A stretch of 33,696 bases of DNA from an uncultured Clostridia bacterium (GTDB lineage Bacteria; Bacillota; Clostridia; TANB77; CAG-508), in the NCBI GenBank assembly GCA_946415375.1, contig CAMKSF010000004.1:1-33696 (forward strand), in the 5' to 3' direction. The translations under genes were made by a program, and so were the position numbers. Position 1 is the first letter of the stretch. Each line of letters starts with the position of its first letter. Shown piece after piece: positions 23,098 to 31,153 of the stretch. The notes under the pieces were generated by a model, which worked only from the letters and a program-made list of their open reading frames with translations, did not search any database and was not told the DNA's origin.

Positions 23098-23130
23098 AAG
23101 AGCCACCATTTTTTGGTGGCTCTTGTTTTG
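23098..23130 (+). terminator. Rho-independent terminator after the surface protein gene
   Basis: AAGAGCCACCA (23098-23108) pairs perfectly with 23114-23124, an 11-bp GC-containing stem, followed by GTTTTG. Confidence 0.85.
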
Positions 23131-23250
23131 TGTCAAATTAATGAAAAAATGAGATGTATAAATTAAAAAAAAATGGAAACATTAATATAATATAAAAATT
23201 ATGAATATATATAAATTAAGATAGGAGAATACAAAAGGGAGGTGTTTTAC

Positions 23251-23439
23251 ATGAAAATAATAGATAAAGTTGCATTAGTTTTAATTATAATAGGTGCCAT
23301 TAACTGGGGGCTTATAGGATTTTTTAAATTTGACTTAGTTGCTGCAATTTTTGGGCAAATGAGTGCATTATCTAGAATTATTTATGCATTAGTTGGAATT
23401 TCAGGCTTATGGGGAATAAAACTATTATTTGAAGACTAA
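23251..23439 (+). CDS. DUF378 family small membrane protein
   Basis: The 62-aa protein contains two hydrophobic segments (about 6-25 and 39-58) with the DUF378 signature GAINWGLIGFF-x-FDLVAAIFG, followed by RIIYALVGISGLWGI. The family includes B. subtilis YuzA and has no assigned function. ATG 23251 is used: GGGAGGTG at 23238-23245 sits properly before it and would overlap an in-frame GTG at 23242. The gene has its own terminator and stands alone. Confidence 0.9.
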   Translation: MKIIDKVALVLIIIGAINWGLIGFFKFDLVAAIFGQMSALSRIIYALVGISGLWGIKLLFED

Positions 23440-23449
23440 GATAAAGATA

Positions 23450-23497
23450 GGGATGATTGTTTTTGAAAATTATTCAGTAAACAATCGTTCCTTTTTT
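23450..23497 (+). terminator. Rho-independent terminator after the DUF378 gene
   Basis: A 13-bp stem with two wobble pairs (23450-23462 with 23479-23491) is followed by six T. Confidence 0.85.
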
Positions 23498-23506
23498 GTA
23501 AAACAC

Positions 23507-23535
23507 TTGAAATCATTACGGAAATAGTGTATAAT
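23507..23535 (+). promoter_or_regulatory. Promoter of the ABC-F / tex unit
   Basis: TTGAAA (23507-23512) and TATAAT (23530-23535) are spaced by 17 bp, 23 bp before the start codon. Confidence 0.72.
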
Positions 23536-23558
23536 AGCAAAGGCAAGGAGGAAAGTGG

Positions 23559-25142
23559 ATGTTAAGTGCAAATGGAGTAACAATACGTTTTGGAAAAAGA
23601 GTATTGTTTGAAGATGTAAATATTAATTTTAATAAAGGAAATTGTTATGGAATAATTGGAGCAAATGGAGCAGGAAAATCAACGTTTCTAAAAGTTCTTT
23701 CAGGAGAGATAGAACCAAGTAAAGGTGATGTTTCAAAAGATAAAACAGAGAGAATTTCTGTTTTAAAACAAGACCACTTTGCTTTTGAAGAATTTACTGT
23801 AATAGATACAGTAATAATGGGAAACAAAGAATTATATGATATTATGAAAGAAAAGGATGCAATATATGCTAAGCCTGATTTCTCAGAAGAAGATGGAATG
23901 AAGGCAGCTAAATTAGAAGAAAGATTTGCAGAACTTGATGGATGGAATGCAGATTCTGATGCAGCAATTCTTTTAAACGATTTAGGAATAGCTCCTGAAA
24001 ATCACTATAAATTAATGAAAGAATTAGAAGCAAAAGAAAAGGTAAAAGTTTTGCTTGCACAAAGTTTATTTGGAAATCCTGATATTTTACTATTAGATGA
24101 GCCAACAAATGACTTAGATTTAAAGGCAATTAATTGGCTACAGGAATTTTTAATTAATTATGAAAATACTGTAATTGTAGTATCACATGATAGATATTTC
24201 TTAAATAAAGTTTGTACATATATAGCTGATGTTGATTTTGGAAAAATTACAGTATACCCTGGAAACTATGATTTCTGGTATGAATCTAGTCAATTAGCAT
24301 TAAAACAAGCAAGAGAACAAAACAAAAAGAAAGAAGAAAAAATCAAGGAATTACAAGAATTTATTGCAAGATTTAGTGCAAATGCTTCAAAATCTAAACA
24401 AGCAACATCAAGAAAGAAAACCTTAGAGAAGATTCAATTAGAAGAAATAAGACCATCAAATAGAAAATATCCTTATGTAGATTTTAAGCCTGATAGAGAA
24501 CCAGGAAAAGAGATATTAGAAGTAAAAAATTTGACGAAAACAATTAATGGAGAGAAGATATTAGATAATGTATCTTTTGTTGTTAAATCTGGTGATAAAA
24601 TTGCATTTTTAGCTGATAACGAATTAGCAAAAACAGTTTTATTTCAAATAATTGCAGGTGAATTAGAACCAGATAGTGGAGAAATAAAATGGGGAATGAC
24701 AATAACAAATACATATTTTCCAAAAGATAATAACTATTTATTCGAAACAGAAGAAAGTATTACAGATTGGCTTAGAAAGTATTCAAAAGATCCTGATGAA
24801 ACATATGTTAGAAGCTTTTTAGGAAGAATGTTATTTTCAGGAGAAGAAGCATTGAAAAAAGCAAAGGTTATGTCTGGAGGAGAAAAGGTTAGGTGCGTAT
24901 TATCAAAAATGATGCTTTCAGGAGCAAATTTTTTAATATTTGATGAACCAACAAACCATTTAGATATGGAAAGTATTACAGCATTAAATGAAGGAATGAC
25001 AAGATTTAAGGGTAACATATTATTTACATCACATGACCATCAATTAACACAAACAGTTGCAAATAGAATAATTGACTTAAAACAAGATGGAAAAGTGATT
25101 GATAGAGAAATTACATATAACGAGTATTTAGGCATAGAATAA
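23559..25142 (+). CDS. ABC-F family ATPase (YbiT/YkpA-like)
   Basis: The 527-aa soluble protein has two ABC domains and no membrane part, as in ABC-F proteins that act at the ribosome. First domain: Walker A GANGAGKST (34-42), Walker B LLLDEPT (177-183) and switch His210. The charged linker is at about 243-305. Second domain: signature MSGGE (438-442), Walker B LIFDEPT (459-465) and a switch His. The first signature is degenerate (LEAKEK in place of LSGGQ) and the second P-loop reads LADNELAKT. Similar changes occur in relatives as I recall them, so this probably marks the subfamily and not decay. A resistance role is not indicated. AGGAGG precedes the ATG. tex follows 15 bp downstream. Confidence 0.92.
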   Translation: MLSANGVTIRFGKRVLFEDVNINFNKGNCYGIIGANGAGKSTFLKVLSGEIEPSKGDVSKDKTERISVLKQDHFAFEEFTVIDTVIMGNKELYDIMKEKDAIYAKPDFSEEDGMKAAKLEERFAELDGWNADSDAAILLNDLGIAPENHYKLMKELEAKEKVKVLLAQSLFGNPDILLLDEPTNDLDLKAINWLQEFLINYENTVIVVSHDRYFLNKVCTYIADVDFGKITVYPGNYDFWYESSQLALKQAREQNKKKEEKIKELQEFIARFSANASKSKQATSRKKTLEKIQLEEIRPSNRKYPYVDFKPDREPGKEILEVKNLTKTINGEKILDNVSFVVKSGDKIAFLADNELAKTVLFQIIAGELEPDSGEIKWGMTITNTYFPKDNNYLFETEESITDWLRKYSKDPDETYVRSFLGRMLFSGEEALKKAKVMSGGEKVRCVLSKMMLSGANFLIFDEPTNHLDMESITALNEGMTRFKGNILFTSHDHQLTQTVANRIIDLKQDGKVIDREITYNEYLGIE

Positions 25143-25157
25143 AAATGGAGGAGTAGA

Positions 25158-27341
25158 ATGGAAAAAATAATTACAAGAATTGCAGAAGAAATTGGTGTAA
25201 AAGCTACACAGGTTGAAAATGCGGTAAATTTAATTGATGAAGGAAACACAATTCCTTTTATTGCAAGATATAGAAAAGAAGTTACAGGTGGACTTACAGA
25301 TGAACAACTAAGAGTTTTAGGGGATAGATTAAGCTATTTAAGAAATCTTGAACAAAGAAAAGAAGAAGTAATAAAATCAATAGATGAACAAGGAAAGTTA
25401 ACTGATGAATTATTGCAAGCAATTGCTGCTGCTCAAACACTAGCTGATGTAGAAGATATATATAGACCATATAAACAAAAGAAAAAAACAAGAGCAACAG
25501 TTGCAAAAGCCAAAGGGTTAGAGCCTTTAGCAATAATTATTATGGAACAAACAGAAACAAGGCCAATAAAAGAAATAGCAAAAGAATATATAAATATTGA
25601 TAGCTTATCAGAAGAAGATAAAAAAAACAAAGACAAAGTTGTTGCCAATGAGGATGAAGCAATACAAGGAGCATTAGATATTATTGCTGAAAATATTTCT
25701 GATAATGCAGATTATAGGAAGAAAATTAAGAAAATTTGTTACAGAGAAGGTACAATTACAACAACTGCCGCAAAACCTGATGAAAAATCAAATTATGAAA
25801 TGTACTATGACTACAGTGAGTTAGTATTTAGAATTCCAAGTCACAGAATTTTAGCGATTAATAGAGGCGAAAAAGAAGAATTCCTAAAAGTTAAATTAGA
25901 AAAAAAAGAAGAGAAAATTCTATATTATATCGAAAGAGATGTGATTAAGGGTGAAACACAATTTACTGGAATGCTTAAAGATACAATTTTAGATAGTTTT
26001 AAAAGACTTATAGAGCCTTCAATAGATAGAGAAATTCGTTCCGATTTAACAGAAAAAGCAGAAGAAAAAGCTATAAAAGTATTTGGAAAAAATGCCAAAC
26101 AACTTCTTTTAGGTGCACCAATTAAGGGTAAAACTGTAATGGGATTTGACCCTGCATATAGAACAGGATGCAAAATTGCTGTAATTGATGAAACAGGAAA
26201 GGTTTTAGATTATACAACAGTATATCCAACAGAACCACAAAATGACACAGAAGGTGCTAAAAAAGAGTTATTAAAGCTTATAAACAAAGATGAAATAGAT
26301 ATGATCGCAATTGGAAATGGAACAGCTTCACGTGAGTCTGAAATGTTTGTAGCAGATATGATTAAAGATGCTGGAAGAGAAGTTCAATATGTAATTGTAA
26401 GTGAGGCTGGAGCATCAGTATATTCTGCATCAAAACTTGCAACAGAGGAATATCCTGATATAAATGTTTCAATAAGAGGTGCAATTTCAATTGCAAGAAG
26501 ACTTCAAGATCCTTTAGCAGAGCTTGTTAAAATAGATCCAAAAGCAATTGGAGTTGGACAATATCAACATGATGTTAATCAAAAAAGATTATCAGAAAGT
26601 TTAACAGGAGTTGTAGAAGATGCAGTTAATAAAGTTGGAGTTGATGTAAATACAGCAACACCATCACTTTTATCTTATGTTTCCGGGATTAATTCAGGAA
26701 TTGCAAAAAATATTGTTAAATATAGAGATGAAAATGGAAAGCTTAAAAATAGAAAACAATTATTAAAAGTTCCTAAACTTGGAAAAGTTACATTTGAACA
26801 GTGCGCAGGATTTTTAAGAATAATAGATGGAGATAATCCTTTAGAAATTACAGCAGTTCACCCAGAAAGCTATGAAGCAACTGAGAAACTATTAGATAAA
26901 ATAGGATTTAAGAAAGAAGACTTAAGAAATAAAGAAAAAATAAATTCTTTAAGAGAACACTTAAAATCTATTAATGTTAAAGAAATGGCAGAAGAATTAC
27001 AAATAGGTGAAATGACCTTATCAGATATTATAGAAGAACTATCTAAACCAGGAAGAGACCCAAGAGATGAAATGCCAAAACCTGTTCTAAGGCAAGATGT
27101 ATTAAAATTTGAAGACTTAAAAGAAGGCATGGTATTAACAGGAACTGTAAGAAATGTAATAGACTTTGGATGTTTTGTAGACATAGGAGTTAAATATGAT
27201 GGTTTAGTACATATATCTGAAATGAGTGAAAAATATATTAAAAATCCATCAGAAGTTGTATCAGTAGGAGATGTTGTTAAAGTTAAAGTAATAAAAATTG
27301 ATAGTGAAAGACACAAAGTAGGACTTTCTATGAAAGTATAA
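25158..27341 (+). CDS. tex: RNA-binding transcription accessory protein Tex
   Basis: The 727-aa protein has the usual Tex length and layout: an N-terminal helical region (IPFIARYRKEVTGGL, in part), a YqgF/RNase H-like domain (about 325-450, GFDPAYRTGCKIAVID), helix-hairpin-helix motifs (about 485-560, LLSYVSGINSGIAKNIV) and a C-terminal S1 domain (about 650-720, GMVLTGTVRNVIDFGCFVDIG). Tex is related to eukaryotic Spt6 and binds nucleic acid with little sequence preference. GGAGG precedes the ATG. It is probably transcribed with the ABC-F gene upstream and ends at a clear terminator. Confidence 0.95.
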   Translation: MEKIITRIAEEIGVKATQVENAVNLIDEGNTIPFIARYRKEVTGGLTDEQLRVLGDRLSYLRNLEQRKEEVIKSIDEQGKLTDELLQAIAAAQTLADVEDIYRPYKQKKKTRATVAKAKGLEPLAIIIMEQTETRPIKEIAKEYINIDSLSEEDKKNKDKVVANEDEAIQGALDIIAENISDNADYRKKIKKICYREGTITTTAAKPDEKSNYEMYYDYSELVFRIPSHRILAINRGEKEEFLKVKLEKKEEKILYYIERDVIKGETQFTGMLKDTILDSFKRLIEPSIDREIRSDLTEKAEEKAIKVFGKNAKQLLLGAPIKGKTVMGFDPAYRTGCKIAVIDETGKVLDYTTVYPTEPQNDTEGAKKELLKLINKDEIDMIAIGNGTASRESEMFVADMIKDAGREVQYVIVSEAGASVYSASKLATEEYPDINVSIRGAISIARRLQDPLAELVKIDPKAIGVGQYQHDVNQKRLSESLTGVVEDAVNKVGVDVNTATPSLLSYVSGINSGIAKNIVKYRDENGKLKNRKQLLKVPKLGKVTFEQCAGFLRIIDGDNPLEITAVHPESYEATEKLLDKIGFKKEDLRNKEKINSLREHLKSINVKEMAEELQIGEMTLSDIIEELSKPGRDPRDEMPKPVLRQDVLKFEDLKEGMVLTGTVRNVIDFGCFVDIGVKYDGLVHISEMSEKYIKNPSEVVSVGDVVKVKVIKIDSERHKVGLSMKV

Positions 27342-27346
27342 AAATT

Positions 27347-27385
27347 AAATGACTAGCAAAAAGATTATTTTTCTAGTCATTTTTT
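27347..27385 (+). terminator. Rho-independent terminator after tex
   Basis: AAATGACTAG (27347-27356) pairs with CTAGTCATTT (27373-27382) and is followed by further T. Confidence 0.82.
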
Positions 27386-27436
27386 ATATTTATTCTTCTA
27401 TTATGTTATTAGCTTTTTTATATATAAATTAATAAA

Positions 27437-28522
27437 TTAACTTAAATATTTTTCTTGTATTTCTTTTATTTTATCAAAATCATTTTTTAATATATCTAAA
27501 AATACATCATCAATTTGTGGGTCAAATTGTGTTCCTTTATTTTTTTCGAATTCTTCAATTACAACATCCATTGGAAGTGAATCTCTATATACACGTCTTG
27601 ATGTCATAGCATCAAAACTATCTGCAACTGCAGCAAATCTTGCTAAGTATGGAATTTCTTCACCTTTTAATTGTCCAGGATATCCTCTTCCATCATATCT
27701 TTCGTGGTGGTGTTTTACAATAGGCAAAATATCTTCAAACATAGTAGCATTAGAAAGAATATGAACACCGATTGTTGGGTGATTTTTTATTTCTGAATAT
27801 TCATCATCAGAAAGTTTTCCGTTTTTTTGCAATATACTATCTGGAACTCCTATTTTTCCAATATCATGGAATAGTCCACCAATTCTTAATCTTCTAATAT
27901 CTTCTTCACCAAGACCTAGTTTTTCTCCGATTAATACAGAATATTCTGAAACCCTATCTGAGTGACCCCTAGTATATGTATCTTTTGCCTCAACAGTATA
28001 TCTTACTGTTTGAATACTTTCCATATATGCCTGTTCTAATTTTTCATATGTATCAGATAATTCTTCATTTATTCTTTTTATTTCATTCATTTGAGCGACT
28101 GATTTTATTCCTGACTCTATTAATAAAAGTAATTGGTCAAATTTATCGCTTTTTTCACAATAGCCTTGGATATCAAGCCTCCTAATTGTTTCAAGTGGAG
28201 GAGCTAAATCCTTATGACCTGTAAGTAATATAATATACAAATCTTTATTAAATTTTCTTATCTCTTCTACAACCTGATCTCCATGTAAGGGTGTCATTAT
28301 AAAGTCAAGAAGTAATAAATCAAAATGTTCATTTTTTAACCTTTCAATTGCTTTTGTTGGATCAGTTTCTCCTGAAAATGTATAACCTGAACGCTTTAAA
28401 AATATAGATAGAGAGTCAACTATTCCAATTTCATCATCAACAGCAAGTATTTTATATGATGAATTATCATTTTGAATTGATGCTTCTTGCTCTTGTTCTT
28501 TTAACATATTTCCAATCCTCAT
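27437..28522 (-). CDS. Response regulator with HD-GYP output
   Basis: This 361-aa protein has a receiver domain (about 23-140) with Asp29-Asp30, phospho-acceptor Asp73, Thr101 and Lys124. A helical linker (about 141-175) follows, then an HD-GYP domain (about 175-350) with His219-Asp220, HHHERYDGRGYP and a complete GYP element (280-282). Phosphorylation would control cyclic-di-GMP hydrolysis. Unlike the HD-GYP protein at 12915-13862, its active-site Asp in the DGRGYP element is present. GGAGGG precedes the ATG. The likely partner is the kinase at 29152-31143, separated by a divergent pilin-like gene. The gene carries its own promoter and probably stands alone. Confidence 0.94.
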   Translation of the reverse strand: MRIGNMLKEQEQEASIQNDNSSYKILAVDDEIGIVDSLSIFLKRSGYTFSGETDPTKAIERLKNEHFDLLLLDFIMTPLHGDQVVEEIRKFNKDLYIILLTGHKDLAPPLETIRRLDIQGYCEKSDKFDQLLLLIESGIKSVAQMNEIKRINEELSDTYEKLEQAYMESIQTVRYTVEAKDTYTRGHSDRVSEYSVLIGEKLGLGEEDIRRLRIGGLFHDIGKIGVPDSILQKNGKLSDDEYSEIKNHPTIGVHILSNATMFEDILPIVKHHHERYDGRGYPGQLKGEEIPYLARFAAVADSFDAMTSRRVYRDSLPMDVVIEEFEKNKGTQFDPQIDDVFLDILKNDFDKIKEIQEKYLS

Positions 28523-28546
28523 ATAGGTCCCTCCTTAATTACCCAC

Positions 28547-28575
28547 ATTATAATAATAAATTTGACAAAAAGCAA
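28547..28575 (-). promoter_or_regulatory. Promoter of the response regulator gene
   Basis: On the minus strand TTGCTT (28575-28570) and a perfect TATAAT (28552-28547) are 17 bp apart. Confidence 0.6.
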
Positions 28576-28580
28576 TAGTT

Positions 28581-28614
28581 TTTTTTATGAAATTAGATAA
28601 TTTTTTATGAAATT
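28581..28614. repeat. Direct repeat between two divergent promoters
   Basis: TTTTTTATGAAATT occurs at 28581-28594 and again at 28601-28614, a 20-bp offset (about two DNA turns). It lies between the -35 boxes of the response regulator (28570-28575) and the pilin-like gene (28626-28631), as activator-binding direct repeats often do. Confidence 0.45.
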
Positions 28615-28625
28615 TTATAAAACTA

Positions 28626-28655
28626 TTGAAATAAAAAATACATATATGATATAAT
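28626..28655 (+). promoter_or_regulatory. Promoter of the pilin-like gene
   Basis: TTGAAA (28626-28631) and TATAAT (28650-28655) are 18 bp apart, 41 bp before the coding start. Confidence 0.68.
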
Positions 28656-28696
28656 ACAATAAGTAACAAAAGTTAAAAAATATAGGAGGAGTTTTT

Positions 28697-29137
28697 ATGT
28701 ACAAGAGAAATGAAAACAAAGGTATTACGCTTATTGCATTAGTAATAACAATTATTGTTTTACTTATATTAGCAGGAGTTTCAATAGGAATGCTTGCAGG
28801 AGACAATAGTATTTTGAAAAATGCAACAAAATCAGTAAAAGATAAAGCTATAGGTGATGTAAGAGAAGCAGCTCTTTTAGCAATTACAGATGCTTTTACA
28901 GAATATCATTCAAAAGAAGCAACAAAAACACTTGGATCAGATACCTTATATTCACTAACTAATGCAGCACTAGATAATGTTAGAGCAAATTATGAAAATA
29001 ATAATGAAATGAAAGTAGACTATTCAGGGGGACATTTTACAGCTGAATATAAAAAAGAACTAGGAACAGTTGTTTTAGAAGGAACTCTTGATGCAAATGG
29101 AATATTTACATGGACAAAATTATACCCTTCAAATTAA
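28697..29137 (+). CDS. Type IV pilin-like protein with a prepilin signal
   Basis: The 146-aa protein begins with a short basic leader ending KG (Gly9), then a uniform hydrophobic helix starting ITLIALVITIIVLLILAG. This is the class III prepilin signal cut by a PilD-type peptidase. Position 5 of the mature protein is Ala where most type IV pilins have Glu. Many clostridial members of this group share that. The rest is a helix, then a short beta-rich C-terminal part. No other pilus genes lie in the window. AGGAGG precedes the ATG, and a terminator overlaps the stop. It lies between a response regulator and a kinase, both on the minus strand, which suggests shared control. Confidence 0.82.
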   Translation: MYKRNENKGITLIALVITIIVLLILAGVSIGMLAGDNSILKNATKSVKDKAIGDVREAALLAITDAFTEYHSKEATKTLGSDTLYSLTNAALDNVRANYENNNEMKVDYSGGHFTAEYKKELGTVVLEGTLDANGIFTWTKLYPSN

Positions 29138-29153
29138 TGAAGGGTATTTTTTT
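29123..29153 (+). terminator. Rho-independent terminator overlapping the pilin stop codon
   Basis: TACCCTTCA (29123-29131) pairs with TGAAGGGTA (29138-29146), followed by seven T. The stop codon lies in the loop. The T tract touches the end of the convergent kinase gene. Confidence 0.83.
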
Positions 29154-31143
29154 ATGGTAAAATTATATTAAATGTTGTTCCTTTTCCTGTCTCTGATTCT
29201 ACTGTTATATTTCCATTAAAATGTGCACGGATTGTTGAATATGACATATATAAACCTAATCCTGTACCGTTTTTTCCTTTTGTAGTAATCATTTCTTTGA
29301 ATAATTTGTCTTTAACTTTTTCAGGAAGACCAGGTCCATAGTCTTTTACAGAGATTACGATATTATTATTTTCATTTTTCCAAGCAATTAAATCAATATG
29401 TTGTTCAGGTTTTCCATTATATGCTTGAATCGCATTTGATATCATATTATTAATAACTTGTACAAGAGTGTTTACATCTCCATTTATTACAATGTTTTGG
29501 TCAATTTTCATTTGAACATCTAGATATATAACAGCTTGTTTTAATTCATGTTTCATTAAAATATTGACTCTTTTAAATAATTCTTCAATTGTAAAATCCA
29601 TATCATTTTGTTCAGATAATGCAACAGCTTGTCCTTTAACTGCTGTTAAAATATCAGACATATACTCTGTATATGAGTTTATTTTTTCAAGCCATTCTCT
29701 CATATCTTTTGCTATATCATGGAAATCATTTTCATTAACTAAAGGATTACCAATTGATGCATCATATTCATTTACCAAATCTTTTAATCCTTCAGATGCT
29801 CCAGATATAGACATAATAGGTGTTTTTAAGTTGTGCGCAATTCCTCCAATTAACTGTCCAAGTGAAGCTAGACGCTCTCTTTCTATTAAAAGGTTTTGAT
29901 TTTCATGTATTTGATCAAGATGTTTCATAGTTATTTCTTGAATTTTATTATATGTAACGACTAGGTCACCTATTTCATCAACTGAAGTAATATATAGTTG
30001 ATTATTAGAAATATTATTACTATCTTTTGATATTTCTTCTAAGGATCTATTTACTTCCTTAAGATTTTTAGAAAGTTCGCTTGCAAAAGCAAATAATATA
30101 ATACTACAGATTAGACCAAGACCTACTAATAAAGAAACTATTGATGTAATTGATTCATTTGAATATACTGTATATGATACACCTATATAATATAGTTCAT
30201 CAGATGCTGTTTTTATAGGATATAGTATTCCTTGACCTGAAGTACCATAATAATCATAAATTATATAATTGTTGTTTTTAGATAATTCTTTCGTGTATTT
30301 TTTGAAAAATTCGCTTAATTCACCAGATTGATATTTAAAGTCAAAATTTTCATCTGTTACAAACAAAATATCTTTTTGTGAATTTAGTTCAATCTGATTT
30401 AAAAGAGAAATTATATCATTTATGTCATTTATACTATTATTCTCAGAAACTAGTTTAAATCTATTTTTATAAAGGTTTGATAATAGTGTTGCATTTTCTT
30501 TCTGATCTGAAGCTGATACAAATAAAAATGTAAATACTATACAAACTGCAGCAATTGGTAGTATTTGAAACAATAGCTTTTTTGATATACTTGTCTTTTT
30601 AATACCTGAAAATGAGGTGTTTTCTAAATCAATCAAAATCTTTGAAAAAATTTTTTTTGTAAAAGTATTTGAAATAGAAATTGTAATAGTAGAAAGTATA
30701 AATATTAATAGCATTAGCTTAAAATCAGATGATGTTAGGTAAGATGATTGCAAAAATAGCACTGAAATTGATAGTATTAAAGGTAAAATTATAAATATAA
30801 TTTGTAATCTACTTGGCAGCCCTAAACATATCTTTTTTATGGATTCGATTTTTACTTTATTATCTTTTTTATTATTAATGTACATAGGATATTTGTCGAT
30901 ATCTTTTAAAATAATAAACAATATAAAAGAAATAAGTGATATTAGTAACAATGATGCAAGTAGAATCTGTTGATAATAGTATAATCCACCAGATACCTGT
31001 CTATCAAATTCTGTATTTATGGTATCTGGAGAATAGTTTAATAAATATGGAACGATTACATAGAATACCATACATGCAACTGCTATTGCAATTGCATATA
31101 TGGATATTATTTTTGATCTTATTTTATTTTTTGATTTCATCAT
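29152..31143 (-). CDS. Six-TM sensor histidine kinase with HAMP domain
   Basis: The 663-aa kinase has six predicted membrane segments (about 12-35, 58-80, 113-132, 143-160, 190-211 and 332-354) and an extracytoplasmic domain between the last two (about 212-331). A HAMP-like linker (about 355-410) and a HisKA region with ASLGQLIGGIAHNLKTP (His437) follow. The ATPase domain has Asn570 (N box), DYGPGLP (601-607) and GTGLGLYM. The extracytoplasmic domain (KDILFVTDENFDFKYQSG) looks like a dCache/PAS-like sensor, as inference. The start lies 10 bp after the NRPS stop on the same strand, with GGAGGT before it, so it is probably the second gene of the NRPS operon. The partner is probably the regulator at 27437-28522. 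Confidence 0.92.
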   Translation of the reverse strand: MMKSKNKIRSKIISIYAIAIAVACMVFYVIVPYLLNYSPDTINTEFDRQVSGGLYYYQQILLASLLLISLISFILFIILKDIDKYPMYINNKKDNKVKIESIKKICLGLPSRLQIIFIILPLILSISVLFLQSSYLTSSDFKLMLLIFILSTITISISNTFTKKIFSKILIDLENTSFSGIKKTSISKKLLFQILPIAAVCIVFTFLFVSASDQKENATLLSNLYKNRFKLVSENNSINDINDIISLLNQIELNSQKDILFVTDENFDFKYQSGELSEFFKKYTKELSKNNNYIIYDYYGTSGQGILYPIKTASDELYYIGVSYTVYSNESITSIVSLLVGLGLICSIILFAFASELSKNLKEVNRSLEEISKDSNNISNNQLYITSVDEIGDLVVTYNKIQEITMKHLDQIHENQNLLIERERLASLGQLIGGIAHNLKTPIMSISGASEGLKDLVNEYDASIGNPLVNENDFHDIAKDMREWLEKINSYTEYMSDILTAVKGQAVALSEQNDMDFTIEELFKRVNILMKHELKQAVIYLDVQMKIDQNIVINGDVNTLVQVINNMISNAIQAYNGKPEQHIDLIAWKNENNNIVISVKDYGPGLPEKVKDKLFKEMITTKGKNGTGLGLYMSYSTIRAHFNGNITVESETGKGTTFNIILP

Positions 31144-31153
31144 TAGAACCTCC

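Noticed and set aside
23559..25142. Loss of function in the ABC-F protein because of the degenerate first signature and second P-loop
   Set aside because: As I know the YbiT/YkpA-type branch, similar substitutions are common there. Walker B and switch residues are intact, so this is probably a family trait.
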